Source: Alitta virens
Taxonomy: Eukaryota > Annelida > Polychaeta > Phyllodocida > Nereididae
Length of the DNA stretch: 64,000 bases
Assembly (NCBI GenBank): GCA_932294295.1
Contig: OW028577.1
Span: 8,886,001 to 8,950,000, forward strand
Direction of reading: 5' to 3'
Shown here: positions 1-10,859 of the stretch, piece after piece
Layout of the letters: each line of letters opens with the position of its first letter
Numbering within the stretch: position 1 is the stretch's first letter
Program-made: the position numbers and the translations under genes
The notes under the pieces: generated by a model
What the model saw: the letters and a program-made list of their open reading frames with translations, nothing else
What the model was told of the DNA's origin: nothing
Database searches by the model: none

Positions 1-180
1 AAAAACCAAACACAACGTCCTCCAATCATTGGACTAATCTCTGAAGCCATAGTATACTTCACAACACCATGAATGTAATAACTTCGCTGCTCAAATATCT
101 GCAGTTGATTATGTCTGGTGTCAAATTGCAAGAGCAGTCCACCAATCATCTGGTGGTGCCCGTAATAGTTAATAAAATGT

Positions 181-515
181 TGGTGTCATACCAAAGTGGT
201 GTGTTACCAAAGTGGTGTCATACCAAAGTGGTGTATTTCCAAAGTGATGTATTACCAAAGTGGTGTCTTACCAAAGTGGTGTCATACAAGTGGTGTCTTT
301 ACAAAGTGATGTTTTACCAAAGTGGTGTCTTACCAGTAGTGTCTTACCAAAGTGGTGTCTTTCCAAAGTGATGTTTTACCAAAGTGGTGTCTTACCAAAG
401 TGGTGTCTTTCCAAAATTGATGTTTTACCAAAGTGGTGTCTTACCAAAGTGGTGTCTTACCAAAGTGATGTCTTACCAAAGTGATGTCTTACCAAAGTGG
501 TGTCATACCAAAGTG
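181..515. repeat. 16-bp minisatellite, about 20 copies
   Basis: A 16-bp unit close to CTTACCAAAGTGGTGT is repeated head to tail about 20 times. Units vary mostly at two places: CTTA/CATA/CTTT at the start and GTGG/GTGA near the end. Variant units recur in a loose alternating order, which suggests a higher-order unit of two or three monomers. A few copies have lost 2-4 bases, near 285 and 333. Because 16 is not a multiple of three, a single strand reads through the repeat in all three frames, giving spurious open frames such as LPKWCLTKV. I do not regard these as genes. Confidence 0.95.
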
Positions 516-1411
516 CAAACTCAAAGCACAGTCAGACTGAACTGGCAGTGCAGGATGAGGGACATTATATGTTTAGTCTGAGGGACATTATCTCTCCTTG
601 ACTGCATCCCTAGCTGCAGTGTGTCACTCCAGACTGGTTCTGCTAACGACATGAAGATGGATTGTCGTTACGTGTCATGTCACAACGGCCGATCGATGGC
701 GTCCAGGTGAACGTCAGGGCAACTCTGACAGTCACAAGGGCGTCATGACTAGATTTAGAGGTCTCTTCCATGAAGCTGGGCAAACGTTGAACAGATTTTA
801 ACTGTAAGTCTATCTGCACCATATCACAATCCTTAATTCCAGACCTGAACTTTTTCTTGCTGCAACAACCAGTATCACCATAACTTTCGCAGTTTAAAAA
901 AGGTATAAATTACATATTGACATACATTTATCTGAAAAAAGACTTTAACCTTGCAAGATATGATGCTGTTTACACATTCTAGCCATACAAGGTTAGCAAA
1001 ATGAAAGAAACCAGATTTCCATCAAAACTACCCATGCCATATATGCCCAGCTCTTGGTGAAGCAACACAGGATGGTCGAATGTCTTATGAAAGTCACTCA
1101 CGCATCTCTCCCTGCCCCTGATTACCCGAGAGCCACGGAGACCAATTACCAAAGAGAAATAAGAGTGCAGCCCACCTGGGTAATTCCCCTGGAACCAGGG
1201 GGTGCAGGAGGGTTCTGGGGTTGTTGACTGCAGGTCAGCCTGGACAAATCACCTGGGCCCCCAAAACAACCCTTGGGGGTCAAATGTCTTATTATGATGC
1301 ATAGCACAGGGTTCTCCCTCCTCCAGACTCCAGGCCTGTGCTCCTAAGGTAAGCTTAAAGCGTCTATAAAATATTCACCCAATTATGAACATTGAAACAC
1401 AAAGCAGTATG
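516..1411. other. Intergenic sequence, no gene seen
   Basis: No exon with a recognisable product, no long open frame and no clear repeat boundary was seen between the minisatellite and the first SINE. Confidence 0.5.
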
Positions 1412-1425
1412 AGTGACCTTCAGAA

Positions 1426-1608
1426 GGTGGGGGCCTAGCTCAGTGGTAGCGCACTGAGCTTCCAACCACTGGGTCCCGGGTTCAATTCCCAGTCGAGCCT
1501 ATGTTGGATGGATGTTTCATCCTTCGTCTCATTGCCATGGTCCCAACCTGTCCTAATTAGCCCATAAGGTGCAGAAATACAGGACGTAAAGCCCTAATCC
1601 ACCACCAC
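1426..1608 (+). mobile_element. tRNA-derived SINE, copy 1 (plus orientation)
   Basis: The head is tRNA-like, with an A box (TAGCTCAGTGGTAGCGC) and a B box (GGTTCAATTCC). The loop CTTCCAA suggests a tRNA-Gly(TCC) ancestor. The unrelated body follows and ends in a CCACCACCAC tail. The 14-bp flanks AGTGACCTTCAGAA at 1412-1425 and 1609-1622 are identical and are the target-site duplication. This is the only plus-strand member of a nine-copy family in the window. Confidence 0.95.
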
Positions 1609-1622
1609 AGTGACCTTCAGAA

Positions 1623-3060
1623 ATGGTAGCATAAGGCAAAGCCAACTACCGCTCACTTTGACAATGACATTCAGTTATGCAAATCGAAATGGAATCAGTC
1701 TAGTCTTGTGAGGGTTCAAAGCTAAGCTAATTTGTTTGCTGTCCATTCTTGCCCACGCCATATCTTTCAGAAGGATACGGCCTCTCAAACAGATACTGGA
1801 AAAACTTGCAGATCTGGTCCCGAACAGGGAATTGGCCATTTGTAGGCGAAGAGCCGAAGTCGCCTGCAGAGGTCGCCAGGGGAGTTGAGGAGGCGTGGCT
1901 AACAAGCTGCAGAGGATTGTGGGAATTCGAACCACATCCGGGAATTCGGGTGACCCGTTATGGGAAGTTGCTCAGCAAACACGCAACAAAGTGATACAAA
2001 CAGCGTCGGTCTGAGCTTTCCGTTTCAGCAACGGGCCCACTTCAAAGGAGCCACTTTTCAATTTCGCATCCTTCCGTTTCGAGGCCTGGGGCTGAAACAA
2101 GACAACTCATGGCTGCTGCTGCTGGTGCAAACTGGTTTGTCTTAAGGAGTCCGACAAGGAGACAAAGAAGAAACTTCACAGTGATCATAGTAATGTCTCT
2201 TGCAGCAGCCAATGTTTCTTCTTTTCAGCACTGGATTTGAGTGAAGGGCCACTTAATGAAAGTCTGGCCACAGGCTTTGTTGATTCTCCCCCAGTCATCA
2301 CTTTCTTCCCACAAATCACTCCAACACTCAGTGCAAATAACTACAACGTATTCGACTCTTGGATACACATTTGGTCATTTGTTAATATTAAGGCTACCGT
2401 TGGTTCTTGGTCAAACTTGGCTTCAAAACAAGGTGGCCATATAAGCGATGTTGCATGTAAAAGCTATTGTTAACCATGGGTAACAATTTTATAGGCCCTA
2501 TTGAAATGCATGGAAGCTTTCCTAGTTAGGTGTTCTTAAGTCACGCTTCAAATGTAGAATCAGTCCTGTCTCCGCTCGGGACCCTTGAATCCTCAGGGTC
2601 CCTGGAATCTGAAGTGACCTACTGAAGTGACCTACATTCACGGTATCCATTCGCACGTACAAATTAGTTCAATGTTCACTGCTCTAGACTGCTTCGTAAA
2701 CAGCGTTTAATATCATAATCTTGCCAGTTTTTCCTTTCTTGAACAATATTAAGCAAGTTTGAATCGAGGACCATAGTCAAAACTGCCTGGGTTAGTTGTT
2801 CGATACATTTGGTGAGTTGCTCTAAATGAGAATCGGTAGTAATTAAAGTCGACATAGATGACGCGGGCAGTCGACTTGTACACCGGAATCAGTCACAATT
2901 GTTTACAGCTAATGTTTGAAATATGTATGAATGACAAATATCTGAACACCGGGTTCATCAGTTACAGAGCTATAAGGCTTAACAATTGACAGTTTAGTCA
3001 ATCAGAAGAAAGCCTAACGTTGTTTTGACGTCATCAGTTTCTACTTCCGTCTCCGCCCAT
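1623..3060. other. Intergenic sequence, no gene seen
   Basis: Short open frames on both strands (for example 1675-1994 and 2237-2473) match nothing I recognise and overlap one another. A short phrase near 2567-2595 resembles sequence near 61866, so part of this may be an unclassified dispersed repeat. Confidence 0.4.
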
Positions 3061-3061
3061 C

Positions 3062-3103
3062 GATTGTCCGTCTGCATCACGTGATTGTCTGTGTGCATCA
3101 CGT
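3062..3103. promoter_or_regulatory. Tandem 21-bp duplication, each with a TCACGTGA E-box
   Basis: Two adjacent 21-bp units differ at only two positions. They place the palindrome TCACGTGA at 3077-3084 and 3098-3105. TCACGTGA is the core bound by bHLH-ZIP factors of the MITF/TFE and USF type. A 21-bp spacing is two helical turns and would put both sites on the same face of the DNA. No gene start can be tied to them securely; the nearest candidate is the GST-like exon at 3339. Confidence 0.5.
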
Positions 3104-3338
3104 GATCAATGGAAATCAACTTAGCACACGCTGCCTTCCAGCTCGCTTGGTTGCCAATTGCCTATTTATTGGAATGAAGCTACTTTAACTACTTTTGCTT
3201 GGAGTGTCTCATCTCTGTCTCTCCAAAGCCAAATCTCTCTCATCAGCTTTTCGCTGCAGCTCCAAAGCGACAGACCATTTTGTTGCTGGCGGAAGTTCGA
3301 TCCACTAAAAATCATTCAACATGTGTCTTTTTTTGCAG

Positions 3339-3419
3339 CTAAATTACTTTCCAGGAAGAGGCTTAAGTTCACGGTATTCGGGCGATTCGCTTTCACCGAA
3401 ACACTGGAAAGTTAAAGAG
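3339..3419 (+). pseudogene. Possible glutathione S-transferase N-terminal exon (GST-like, damaged or coincidental)
   Basis: A 27-codon phase-0 segment follows a good acceptor (TTTTTTTGCAG) and ends at GAG|GTAATA. It reads LNYFPGRGL early and HWKVKE at the end. Sigma-class GSTs begin with a similar YF-x-GRG segment and have a W-x-x-[IVM]-K motif about 25 residues later. Here the usual acidic and arginine residues after GRG are not in place and the segment between the motifs is short. I see no following exon with the GST active domain, so this is either a decayed exon or chance. Confidence 0.25.
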
Positions 3420-3846
3420 GTAATAAAAAGTAGACTTTTTACCTCTGTTTATTTTATGGTGCTGATATTTTTTGAGAGCTTTACTGAATCAAGAGTCTGG
3501 TCTCTTCCGTGATGTCCAGCAGTAAAAGCGACACGATTCGTGCATAAAGGCCACAATATCGCTCAGATGGCTTTTTAGGTAAAAGGGATGCCGGGACCTT
3601 CTGGTTAATATCTCTTGCTTTTTTTTTTTTTCTTTTAGAGTGAACCTAATTCTATCCGATTAACTGCAATTTGTCATTTGCCCAAGAGATAATCTCCTTG
3701 TGTGAGCGCTAATTTAGATGTGTTATCAGTATCCTTTATTGATATCTCTCCTATGCAGCAATACATCTTTTTCTAATCTTGTAGCATAAGCGGATTGTAT
3801 TATACTGAGGAATCTAGTGTTTAAAAAGTAAAGCAAAAACAACCAG

Positions 3847-4088
3847 AACACAATGTGCAATGAAGTGACAAGCTCAACAATATGGCAGTGTATTATACAG
3901 AAGTCCAGTGTTTATGGACGAGCTGGTTCAAACGGTCAAGACTGACATTCCCCAGACAGCTATGATAAAGTGGTTACAATATTCATGTCTGGGTAGGGCC
4001 CAGACAGAAGCACAAAGATTTGCAATAAATCTGTGCATCAGGCTTTCTTCTGCCATATTGTCAAGTCATGCAATACAAGCCTTGTGTT
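3847..4088. repeat. Foldback element with about 40-bp imperfect inverted arms
   Basis: The left arm, from AACACAA at 3847 to CAATATGGCAG at 3888, is matched in reverse complement by 4050-4088. The innermost 11 bases (CAATATGGCAG) are exact. A 247-base open frame lies inside but matches nothing I know. This looks like a small MITE or foldback relic. Confidence 0.5.
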
Positions 4089-4344
4089 ACGAAGGCTTTT
4101 ATTACCCTAGGCAGATGCACACAACAAGTTCTGCCACAAAAAGTAAATAGAAAGGAAGATGTTGGTTGTTCCTTTAATGTAACACACAATACGAAAAGGT
4201 TGTCAGAATGATCCTAGAGGTAGACAGTTAAACACCACAATATTATACATTGTAATACTGCAATATCATGAATATATTAGACCAGTATAAGACTATAAAT
4301 ATGTTTAAATGCATTCACGGTTAAGCACTATCTGTGCAATGAGG

Positions 4345-4700
4345 TAATTATGTCTGTAGAATTTCAGAAGGGTTGACAAGACATGTTTATGAGAATGATG
4401 TTATGATTCCATATGTTAAAGTTACTAAAGCTTCATTTAGTTATCAAGGTCCAAAACTAAGGAATAATTTGCCTAATTACATGAAAAGGTGCACAGTAAT
4501 TGATGATTTTAAAAGAAAGGCTAAACTGTATTTTCTATCACTGTAATTAGACAAATGCTTTTATTCATCTGTTCTATTGATGATTTTATCCTTACATTTG
4601 TATATATTGTATTTTAAATCCACAGGGCCCTGTTGTAAAACAGACAGTAGTCTGACACATGTTTATGTGTTAAAATAATTTGAAATAAATAAATACTCTT
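4345..4700 (+). mobile_element. 3' fragment of a CR1/Jockey-like LINE
   Basis: One frame reads through a segment with FSYQGPKLRNNLP and then FKRKAKLYFLSL before a stop. This is the signature C-terminal tail downstream of the reverse transcriptase in CR1/L2/Jockey-group elements (F-x-x-x-GP-x-LWN-x-LP ... FK). A short 3' untranslated region and an AATAAATAAATA-type tail follow. The reverse transcriptase itself is missing, as usual for 5'-truncated copies. Confidence 0.8.
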
Positions 4701-4929
4701 GTTCACCTATCACTGCCTTGGATTTTAGTTCAAACCTAAGAGACAGCGGTACATAGTGTATATTTAGTATGTTTACTTTTATTTATTTATCAAACCACAA
4801 GTTCACAGAATTGTCACAATTAAAACATCTCCACCACACTGAAGAATGCAACAATCCCTGTCAATGCCTGACCTCGGTAGAGTACTTCACTTCCTGACAG
4901 TTCCTGTCAATGATATTTATTCTACTTAC

Positions 4930-7900
4930 TTGCTTTGCTGAGAACGTAGCCATTTCCGACGTCGATGATCTTTTCATATTTATCGAGTTTAAATCCAGAC
5001 TGTGTGCTGTTGTTGTGTTTCTCGATCTCAAACCGAAAGGCCGTCTGCGCCTGTAACGTGTCATTGGAAAATATCGCTCCTGAAAAGAAAACACAAAGAG
5101 TTGGAGAACCCTCCTCTCAAATTCCCAACCAAATATTTCCCCAAATAACCACAATTGCCTCTTATCGCAGCCAAAATTCATAATGTGTCGTATTGGGTTT
5201 TGGTTATCAAACAATGTTGTTTATTCTAATTGGGGAGGAATTGGAGATGGGCAGAATTAAGAACTGTCAGCATACCAATCAACCAATTAACCAATTAACA
5301 AACCAAAACACAAAAGAAAAGGTCCAAAAGTTAAATAATATACATATGCAATCCACAGCCAAACAACAGAATGATAAGTTGCTGAAAAACGGTTTGCACC
5401 GAGCAATTAAACCCTTTTAAATATATATTTAATTAATTAATTAATAAATAAGTAAGTTGACAATCAGGTTAAATTGAAAATTTTCTCATTAGCATTATAC
5501 CATATTAATATTTAAGTTAGTTTATTTATCATATTCAGATATATTTTAAAACATGATAACAACATTCAGCCAAAGCTGTTTTTCAAATTGGTCCTGTTAC
5601 AAAAAACATAAAACAATGATCATAAGAATATATAAATATGTACATAAAAGGCGTATAACAATTTAAACAAGTTATAAAATCAAAAAGCACCACTTAGGAT
5701 ATGAAATGTTTAATTTTTTTTATTGGTTGTGAGTAAAATTAGGCCTACCGAGTGTTCGAATTGGCAAAAAACATATTATAACCAGAAAGTAGATCATTTG
5801 TCCGAGTCACTGCTCAATGTGCAATTTGGGAATTGTTTGTCACAATCCAGCCTAGTCCACAACCGGGTCACCAACCAGATCGGCAGTTATTGGCCATGGG
5901 AGCGCTCTACTTTAAAGCATGATACACAACTAGGTTGGCACCAACCAGAAAAATGCTGGGAATCCTCAAAATATCATCCAGCCAACAGTTGTGCTATGTT
6001 AATCTCAACATGGAAAATTTCTTAAAAATTGAATTACTCTGATTATGTTAAATACTGTATATACATAAATTATGAATCAACTTTAATGTAGGTGATAGCT
6101 GATTCCATGTTTCGGTAGTTGTTCCTACAGTTAGTTTCATTAAACACGGCCCATCAAATTGAAGCTAGACAAAGCTGTCATAGCTGGCTACTCAAAACAG
6201 GATCTAAAAGTACTTATTTATGATATATTAGATACATTTCTTACATTTACCAAGGTTTATATTTATCTGGTAATAGATGTAGGCCGATTATTAGCTATAC
6301 ATGTATAGAAGTGGGCAGAAGCAGCTGGCTTTAGCATGTTTACACCACAGCCAGGTACAGGTCGTTCCAGACAGCCAGAGTCGACCGTATTTTATGAAAC
6401 TAACTGTAATATATTTTGTGTCAGCTTGGTTCAAGTTAGATCACCCAAAAGCGCTTTCTTCACAGGGACTTTATAACAATACTTTGTACTTGCATATAGT
6501 TAGCAATCCAGTGCACACTTCACCGTTAAATGCAGAAGTCAATAACATGCTATTTTCATTGGTTGTTTATCTAACAAAGTGGGTTGTCATTAACGTTCAT
6601 GCACTTAGTCCGACATCGCCATATTTGTCCCCTACATCTTTTGTCTTTTTCAATATGTATGTGTGTCAACAACACAATAGTTCAGCATAAATTGAGAGCA
6701 GGGGTCCAGCAGACATTATGCAGTCACGTGGTGTACTATATGCACATGCGCACTGAACGCCAGAATATTACGTTACGAACGAGATTTGGCGAGAACAGCG
6801 GTTGCCATTGGAGACAAAAGATGACATTTCTGCGAAACGCAGCTGAGAAGAAAAAAAAGAAAGCAATATTGTGAAGTGCATTTGCCATTGGAGATGCTCA
6901 GAGATCCTTCCGTTTTAGATGAGAATAGCAGGAAGGCATTGAATCCTTCAGGTGGCCAGAGATCTATAAGACCAGGTGTAAAACAGGGCGCTATAGTATT
7001 TCCCATGAGTTTCTACTACTAAAGGACCAGTAAAGGACAGAATAGAAGTGTCTATTTTATAGGACGGGCCAGAAGATCCCTTGGGTCTTTGTTGGTCTAT
7101 TTATGGCCTGTGTCTCATGGCATTAATCTCCCAGCATGCAGTTCTTCCGCCACATTAATCATGTTCATTGTAAGGCGGAATTCATGGCAAGACTCGCCGA
7201 AAAATCCTCGGCAATTAAGGAGGCCTCCCCAACCGCCAGGCTAAGGCCAACATGCCAGAATTGTTAGCATCCTCCCAAGACGGGATTCTCCTTTGATATC
7301 CTTGGAGAAGCAGGGTTTTTCTGGTTTTCTAAAGCAGGATGGACAAGTATATGGAGAAACTCCCTGTGGAGGCTATGCAGTATTCAAAACGAGTAAACGG
7401 CCGAAAAACTAACTTAAAACAATCTATTCCACTTAATTGCAATTCATGTCCAACAAAACCACTTGGAAGCCAAGAACATTGAAATGCAAGAGCGGAAGTG
7501 AAGAAGTGATCACGTGATAGAGCGGAAGTGGGGGGAATTGGCGTGACGAGCAAGAAAAAGGGCCTGGAAAGGAACAAGGACCTCAATGGGGGCTCAAAGC
7601 GACCTCAGAGGCCCTCAAAGGCACCGCGGCAGGTCGGAGGCAGGCCCATTGTCTAACTGCATCTGTGTCATTGTAATGTTCTCCGGTGGGCGGTTGCCAT
7701 GGCGACTGGCCACAGAGATGAATGGCGCATGGAAACGAGGCAGCTTAAGGCGAGAAGGTGTCTCAGGAGAATGGCCACCAACGGCTTCCTGGACGGTCAT
7801 CCTGTATAATATACTGTGGTCAGATAGCACCACTACTCAGACCCACAACAGACACACTGTACATTTGTGTTAACCATAGTGGCTACTTGACTGTTACATG

Positions 7901-10342
7901 CACAGTTATGTTAATTGCCTGTTTGTGAATCGATGATTGCTTTAGTAAAGTCAGCTTTTTTGTTGTTGTCATTTTTAGGATGGCCCAGACCAGATGGTTG
8001 CATGAATGTTACTGGCTTGTTTGTGAAATAAGGACTGTTTTAGTGAAATCAGTTCATGTCCTCATTTTGGCGACAATCCCTGGAATTTTTTATTTATTGT
8101 TAGTGGTATTATATACGTATACTTTTGGCATTTGCAGGATGGTCCTTGGGGTGTTTGTGAGCTCATTAATGGGCCTGTTGTTCAGTCATCTTAAATACAG
8201 TTACACGCACAATAGCGTGAATAAAGATGTTAATATAATAAATGCAGTTTCATTGACCTTATCTAGTCAGTTGACTGACTGGTGAACTGTTCAACTCAGG
8301 TTTACCCAAGGTCCCATCATGTCCCTCAGTTCTATGGATTTGGACACCCCATGGAGTCTACCCACTCTTGACTCTTCGGCCGGTATGGAGTCAAGTCTAC
8401 TCATGGCTCCATAGTTCTACGTTGGTAGCGGGATGATAGGCCAACGTTGGGCAATGTTGGCTGTTTTAGTGGTCGTCCCAGAGGACAACCAAGACTACGA
8501 AGATATGATGGGACCAAGGGGCGCTGGTCTAATGGCGCACGGGGCGGCCTGTCTTGTCTGATGGAGCGATTTTGGGCAGCATCCCTCGGTTGCTTTTGAT
8601 GTAGAGCTCGTTATGAAATTGCCCAGATAAGGACAGCTCCCATCATGTGGCCCGCTGGGCCTGGCCCCTTTAATCACTCCGCCAACTCAGTCATGATTTA
8701 AATGCTAATGGAATTTTCCCACAACTTTAAGTTTCAATCAAACTTTTAAATCAGCCCCGTTCCTTTCTCGCGTGTTATTTCCATTTCACGCGTGATTTTC
8801 TTCACTGAATACTAATCCACACTTCGTGATTGTCTCTGTAATTGTTGACAGTCTGACTGCTGCTTCAAAAGCTGCGAATTTCTAAAGAATAGAATCACGA
8901 GTGGAGGGAATAACTTCCACAGCATTTTGAATCATAATACGAAGTTCCGAGTAAATGGCTTTTCATTTTGCACGCACGCATCCTAAACATAACAAGTCAT
9001 GCCATGTTTTGTATCTTTGGACGGGCTGCTTGCGTGTTGTCACTTATGAATTTATATACTCATATGAAAGAGAGATGCAAATGTGACGTAGATCTACATT
9101 GTAGCAACAGGCTATACGGGTTGCCATAGTAACAAGAAATCTACGTCATCTAACGATTTTACAATATTTCATCAGGGTGCACGTATTTGTAAGACCATCT
9201 AAGGTGCTTTCTTTGAAGCACGACGTCTACAAAAGACAATCACTCCATTTCGGCTGGTTATTTGAACTCTTGACTAAGAGGCCCTCATCACGACCGTCGC
9301 CTGGCGCCAAGAATTTCACACAAAAAGTAGTGCGCTCGTGTTTCAGGTCCTATCGAGAGGCTAATGGGAGAAGCGCATGTTTTTCCTGCTCGACTTGATG
9401 CGCACTGTCACCGCGCATCCGGAAGCAGACATTCCACTTCCGCTTACACGTTGGCCAAACCTCATTTCGGGCTCATTAAACTCCCTCCCACTGGTTTGTC
9501 GCTTCCACATATTACGCGCCATTGGCGTCTCGTTCAAGCTGACACTGCGCACTTTCGGTAAAATATTCCCTTGTCAGTTTGTGCAGCTGATCGAATATCG
9601 GGGAAAAATCATTTCATCAACTCAAATTGAGGAAATTGTCCATCCTACAATTGCCGCAAAAAAGATAAACGGCTTGTGGCACATGAACATACCAGATGCG
9701 GTTGTTGTGTTACTGGGGGTCACTGTCCGTATCTCTGTTGATAATGTAGAAGGGGAAAAAGAGAAAATAAGAACACGTTTTGGCTCCAGAGAGATAGCAG
9801 GTAATATCGGGGACAAGCAGCGTCGTGTAGACGTAATGACGGCCATACATAATGCAGGAGCGCCCATCGCGTTGTTAGCGAGACGCTCAAGAGATGGCGC
9901 TCAAGTCCTGTCCCACCCCAGAAAACTCGCATCACAAATATTCCTCTCTAATATCCATTTCATTGCCACACTTGACAACACCAAAATAGGGCGAGAACAG
10001 ACTAGTTTTGTTGCTCGTAATTGCCATAAAATGACAATCTTACTTCCGAGTCAAAACGGTGCATGTCCGGATAGAATTTTTAATGGCCTTTTTAGATGCT
10101 TGCGAAGTGGATTTCTATAGTAACGCTGACGCGATAAAGCTCATTTATACTCAGTTCAGGCGACTCAATGTTATGTAAACGGACGAAAAATATATCAGAA
10201 GAGACCTACCTATAGGAATTCGTTTGGGGAAACTATGCAGGGAAGAGCTGAGCATGTCCGCCGGACAGCCAACACAGAGCAGCAAAATCCCCAGCAGGAC
10301 GTCCAACAGGGCGCGCTGAGTCCGTGAGGCCAGGGCATTCAT
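4930..10342 (-). CDS. Ionotropic glutamate receptor, 5' part (signal peptide and start of the amino-terminal domain)
   Basis: Two minus-strand exons splice in phase. Exon 1 (10342-10210) starts at ATG and encodes 44 residues with a hydrophobic signal core (VLLGILLLCVGC), ending in KRIPI. Exon 2 (5079-4930) follows acceptor TTTTCAG and ends at donor GTAAGT. Together they read IPIGAIFSNDT, then QTAFRFEIEKHN and VGNGYVLSKA. This is the start of the bilobed amino-terminal domain of AMPA/kainate/delta-type iGluRs, in which an IGGIF/IGAIF strand leads into an AFR(F/V) helix. These receptors are glutamate-gated cation channels at the plasma membrane. The subfamily cannot be decided from about 95 residues. 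Later exons would lie left of base 1; I found none between 1 and 4929. Intron 1 is 5,130 bp and holds repeats and an antisense open frame. Confidence 0.82.
5465..6119. other. AT-rich intronic sequence, nothing identified
   Basis: This is part of glutamate receptor intron 1. It is rich in TTAATTAA-type runs, and I see no coding signal or named repeat. Confidence 0.4.
6120..6415 (+). repeat. Dispersed repeat, inverted second copy at 35345-35635
   Basis: About 290 bases match the reverse complement of 35345-35635 nearly throughout, with scattered substitutions and small indels. Shared landmarks include GCAGCTGGCTTTAGCATGTT and GGTTTATATTTATCTGGT. Neither copy has coding capacity or clear terminal repeats. 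It is an interspersed element of unknown class, probably non-autonomous. Confidence 0.85.
7491..7530. promoter_or_regulatory. ETS / E-box / ETS motif cluster
   Basis: AGCGGAAGTG occurs at 7491-7500 and again at 7521-7530, exactly 30 bp apart. The palindrome ATCACGTGAT lies midway at 7509-7518. GCGGAAGTG is an ETS-family core and CACGTG is a bHLH-ZIP core. The symmetric layout could mark an enhancer or cryptic promoter inside the glutamate receptor intron. Confidence 0.4.
7600..9360. other. Intronic sequence, no gene identified
   Basis: Open frames at 7586-7873 and 7980-8285 match nothing I recognise. The stretch 8290-8700 is more GC-rich and may be an old repeat, but I could not find ends for it. 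Confidence 0.4.
9377..10120 (+). CDS. Unrecognised 247-codon open frame, antisense to glutamate receptor intron 1
   Basis: A single uninterrupted frame of 247 codons runs from ATG at 9377 to TAG. It is by far the longest open frame outside the transposons. The translation is basic and mixed in composition, with stretches such as IEEIVHPTIAAKKINGLWHM and VDNVEGEKEKIRTRFGS that look protein-like rather than low-complexity. I recognise no family, signal peptide or clear membrane span. It sits 90 bp inside intron 1 of the glutamate receptor gene, on the opposite strand, in a CpG-bearing stretch near that gene's promoter. It could be a single-exon orphan gene, an antisense transcript, a domesticated or decayed mobile-element ORF, or chance. 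Confidence 0.35.
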   Translation: MFFLLDLMRTVTAHPEADIPLPLTRWPNLISGSLNSLPLVCRFHILRAIGVSFKLTLRTFGKIFPCQFVQLIEYRGKIISSTQIEEIVHPTIAAKKINGLWHMNIPDAVVVLLGVTVRISVDNVEGEKEKIRTRFGSREIAGNIGDKQRRVDVMTAIHNAGAPIALLARRSRDGAQVLSHPRKLASQIFLSNIHFIATLDNTKIGREQTSFVARNCHKMTILLPSQNGACPDRIFNGLFRCLRSGFL

Positions 10343-10640
10343 CCTGTCCTGACAAACGCTGTCCCGTTGGCCACAGGTCTCCTCATACTAGTCACTGACC
10401 CAGTACAACTCGTTTTTCCGCCGTTCTCGTAATACGGAGAGCGCCATGACGGCACACATTGCTAGGCCTATCTTCCTCTCACGCGCTCTTGCCGGCGCTT
10501 CACTCACTGGCGATCCGGCGCTCTATGATGTACGCATGCGCCGCTACTTCCCTCCATGCAGGCTGCAGGCAGGCAGGCAAGGCAGCTGCAGGCGCCCCGG
10601 CCCCCCTCCCCACCCAACCATGCAATCCGACTGCAGCAGC
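10343..10640 (-). promoter_or_regulatory. Putative glutamate receptor promoter, GC- and CpG-rich
   Basis: This segment upstream of the start codon is clearly richer in G+C and CpG than its surroundings. It contains TACGCATGCGCC (10531-10542), which matches 10 of 12 positions of the NRF1 consensus YGCGCAYGCGCR. No transcription start can be fixed from sequence alone. Confidence 0.45.
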
Positions 10641-10859
10641 ATTACATGTATTTGGACACAGGGAGGTATGGTGTCCCACGTACACCATGTACATGCAGTG
10701 ACAATGACTTTATAACTGATTAAGTTTTGATCAATATGCAACAGGTGGTCTATATGACTCAACGAGGACAATGACCATCTCGATATCAAAATGCCGTCAC
10801 GATGGGTCACTTCTAAATTCATGGAGAACCAGAAATGATTTGAGTTTATTTCAAAGCCA

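Noticed and set aside
181..515. CRISPR-like array suggested by regularly spaced repeats.
   Set aside because: The repeats are contiguous with no unique spacers, and the genome is plainly eukaryotic.
69..581. Overlapping open frames over the left end of the window (YQSGVLPKW-type repeats).
   Set aside because: They are translations of the 16-bp minisatellite in three frames, with no independent coding evidence.
1675..1994. Opposed open frames on both strands around 1.7-2.0 kb.
   Set aside because: They are short, mutually overlapping, without splice context or recognisable product.
6301..6874. 129- and 96-codon open frames just after the dispersed repeat.
   Set aside because: The first begins inside the repeat, neither resembles a known protein, and the second copy of the repeat does not preserve the frame.
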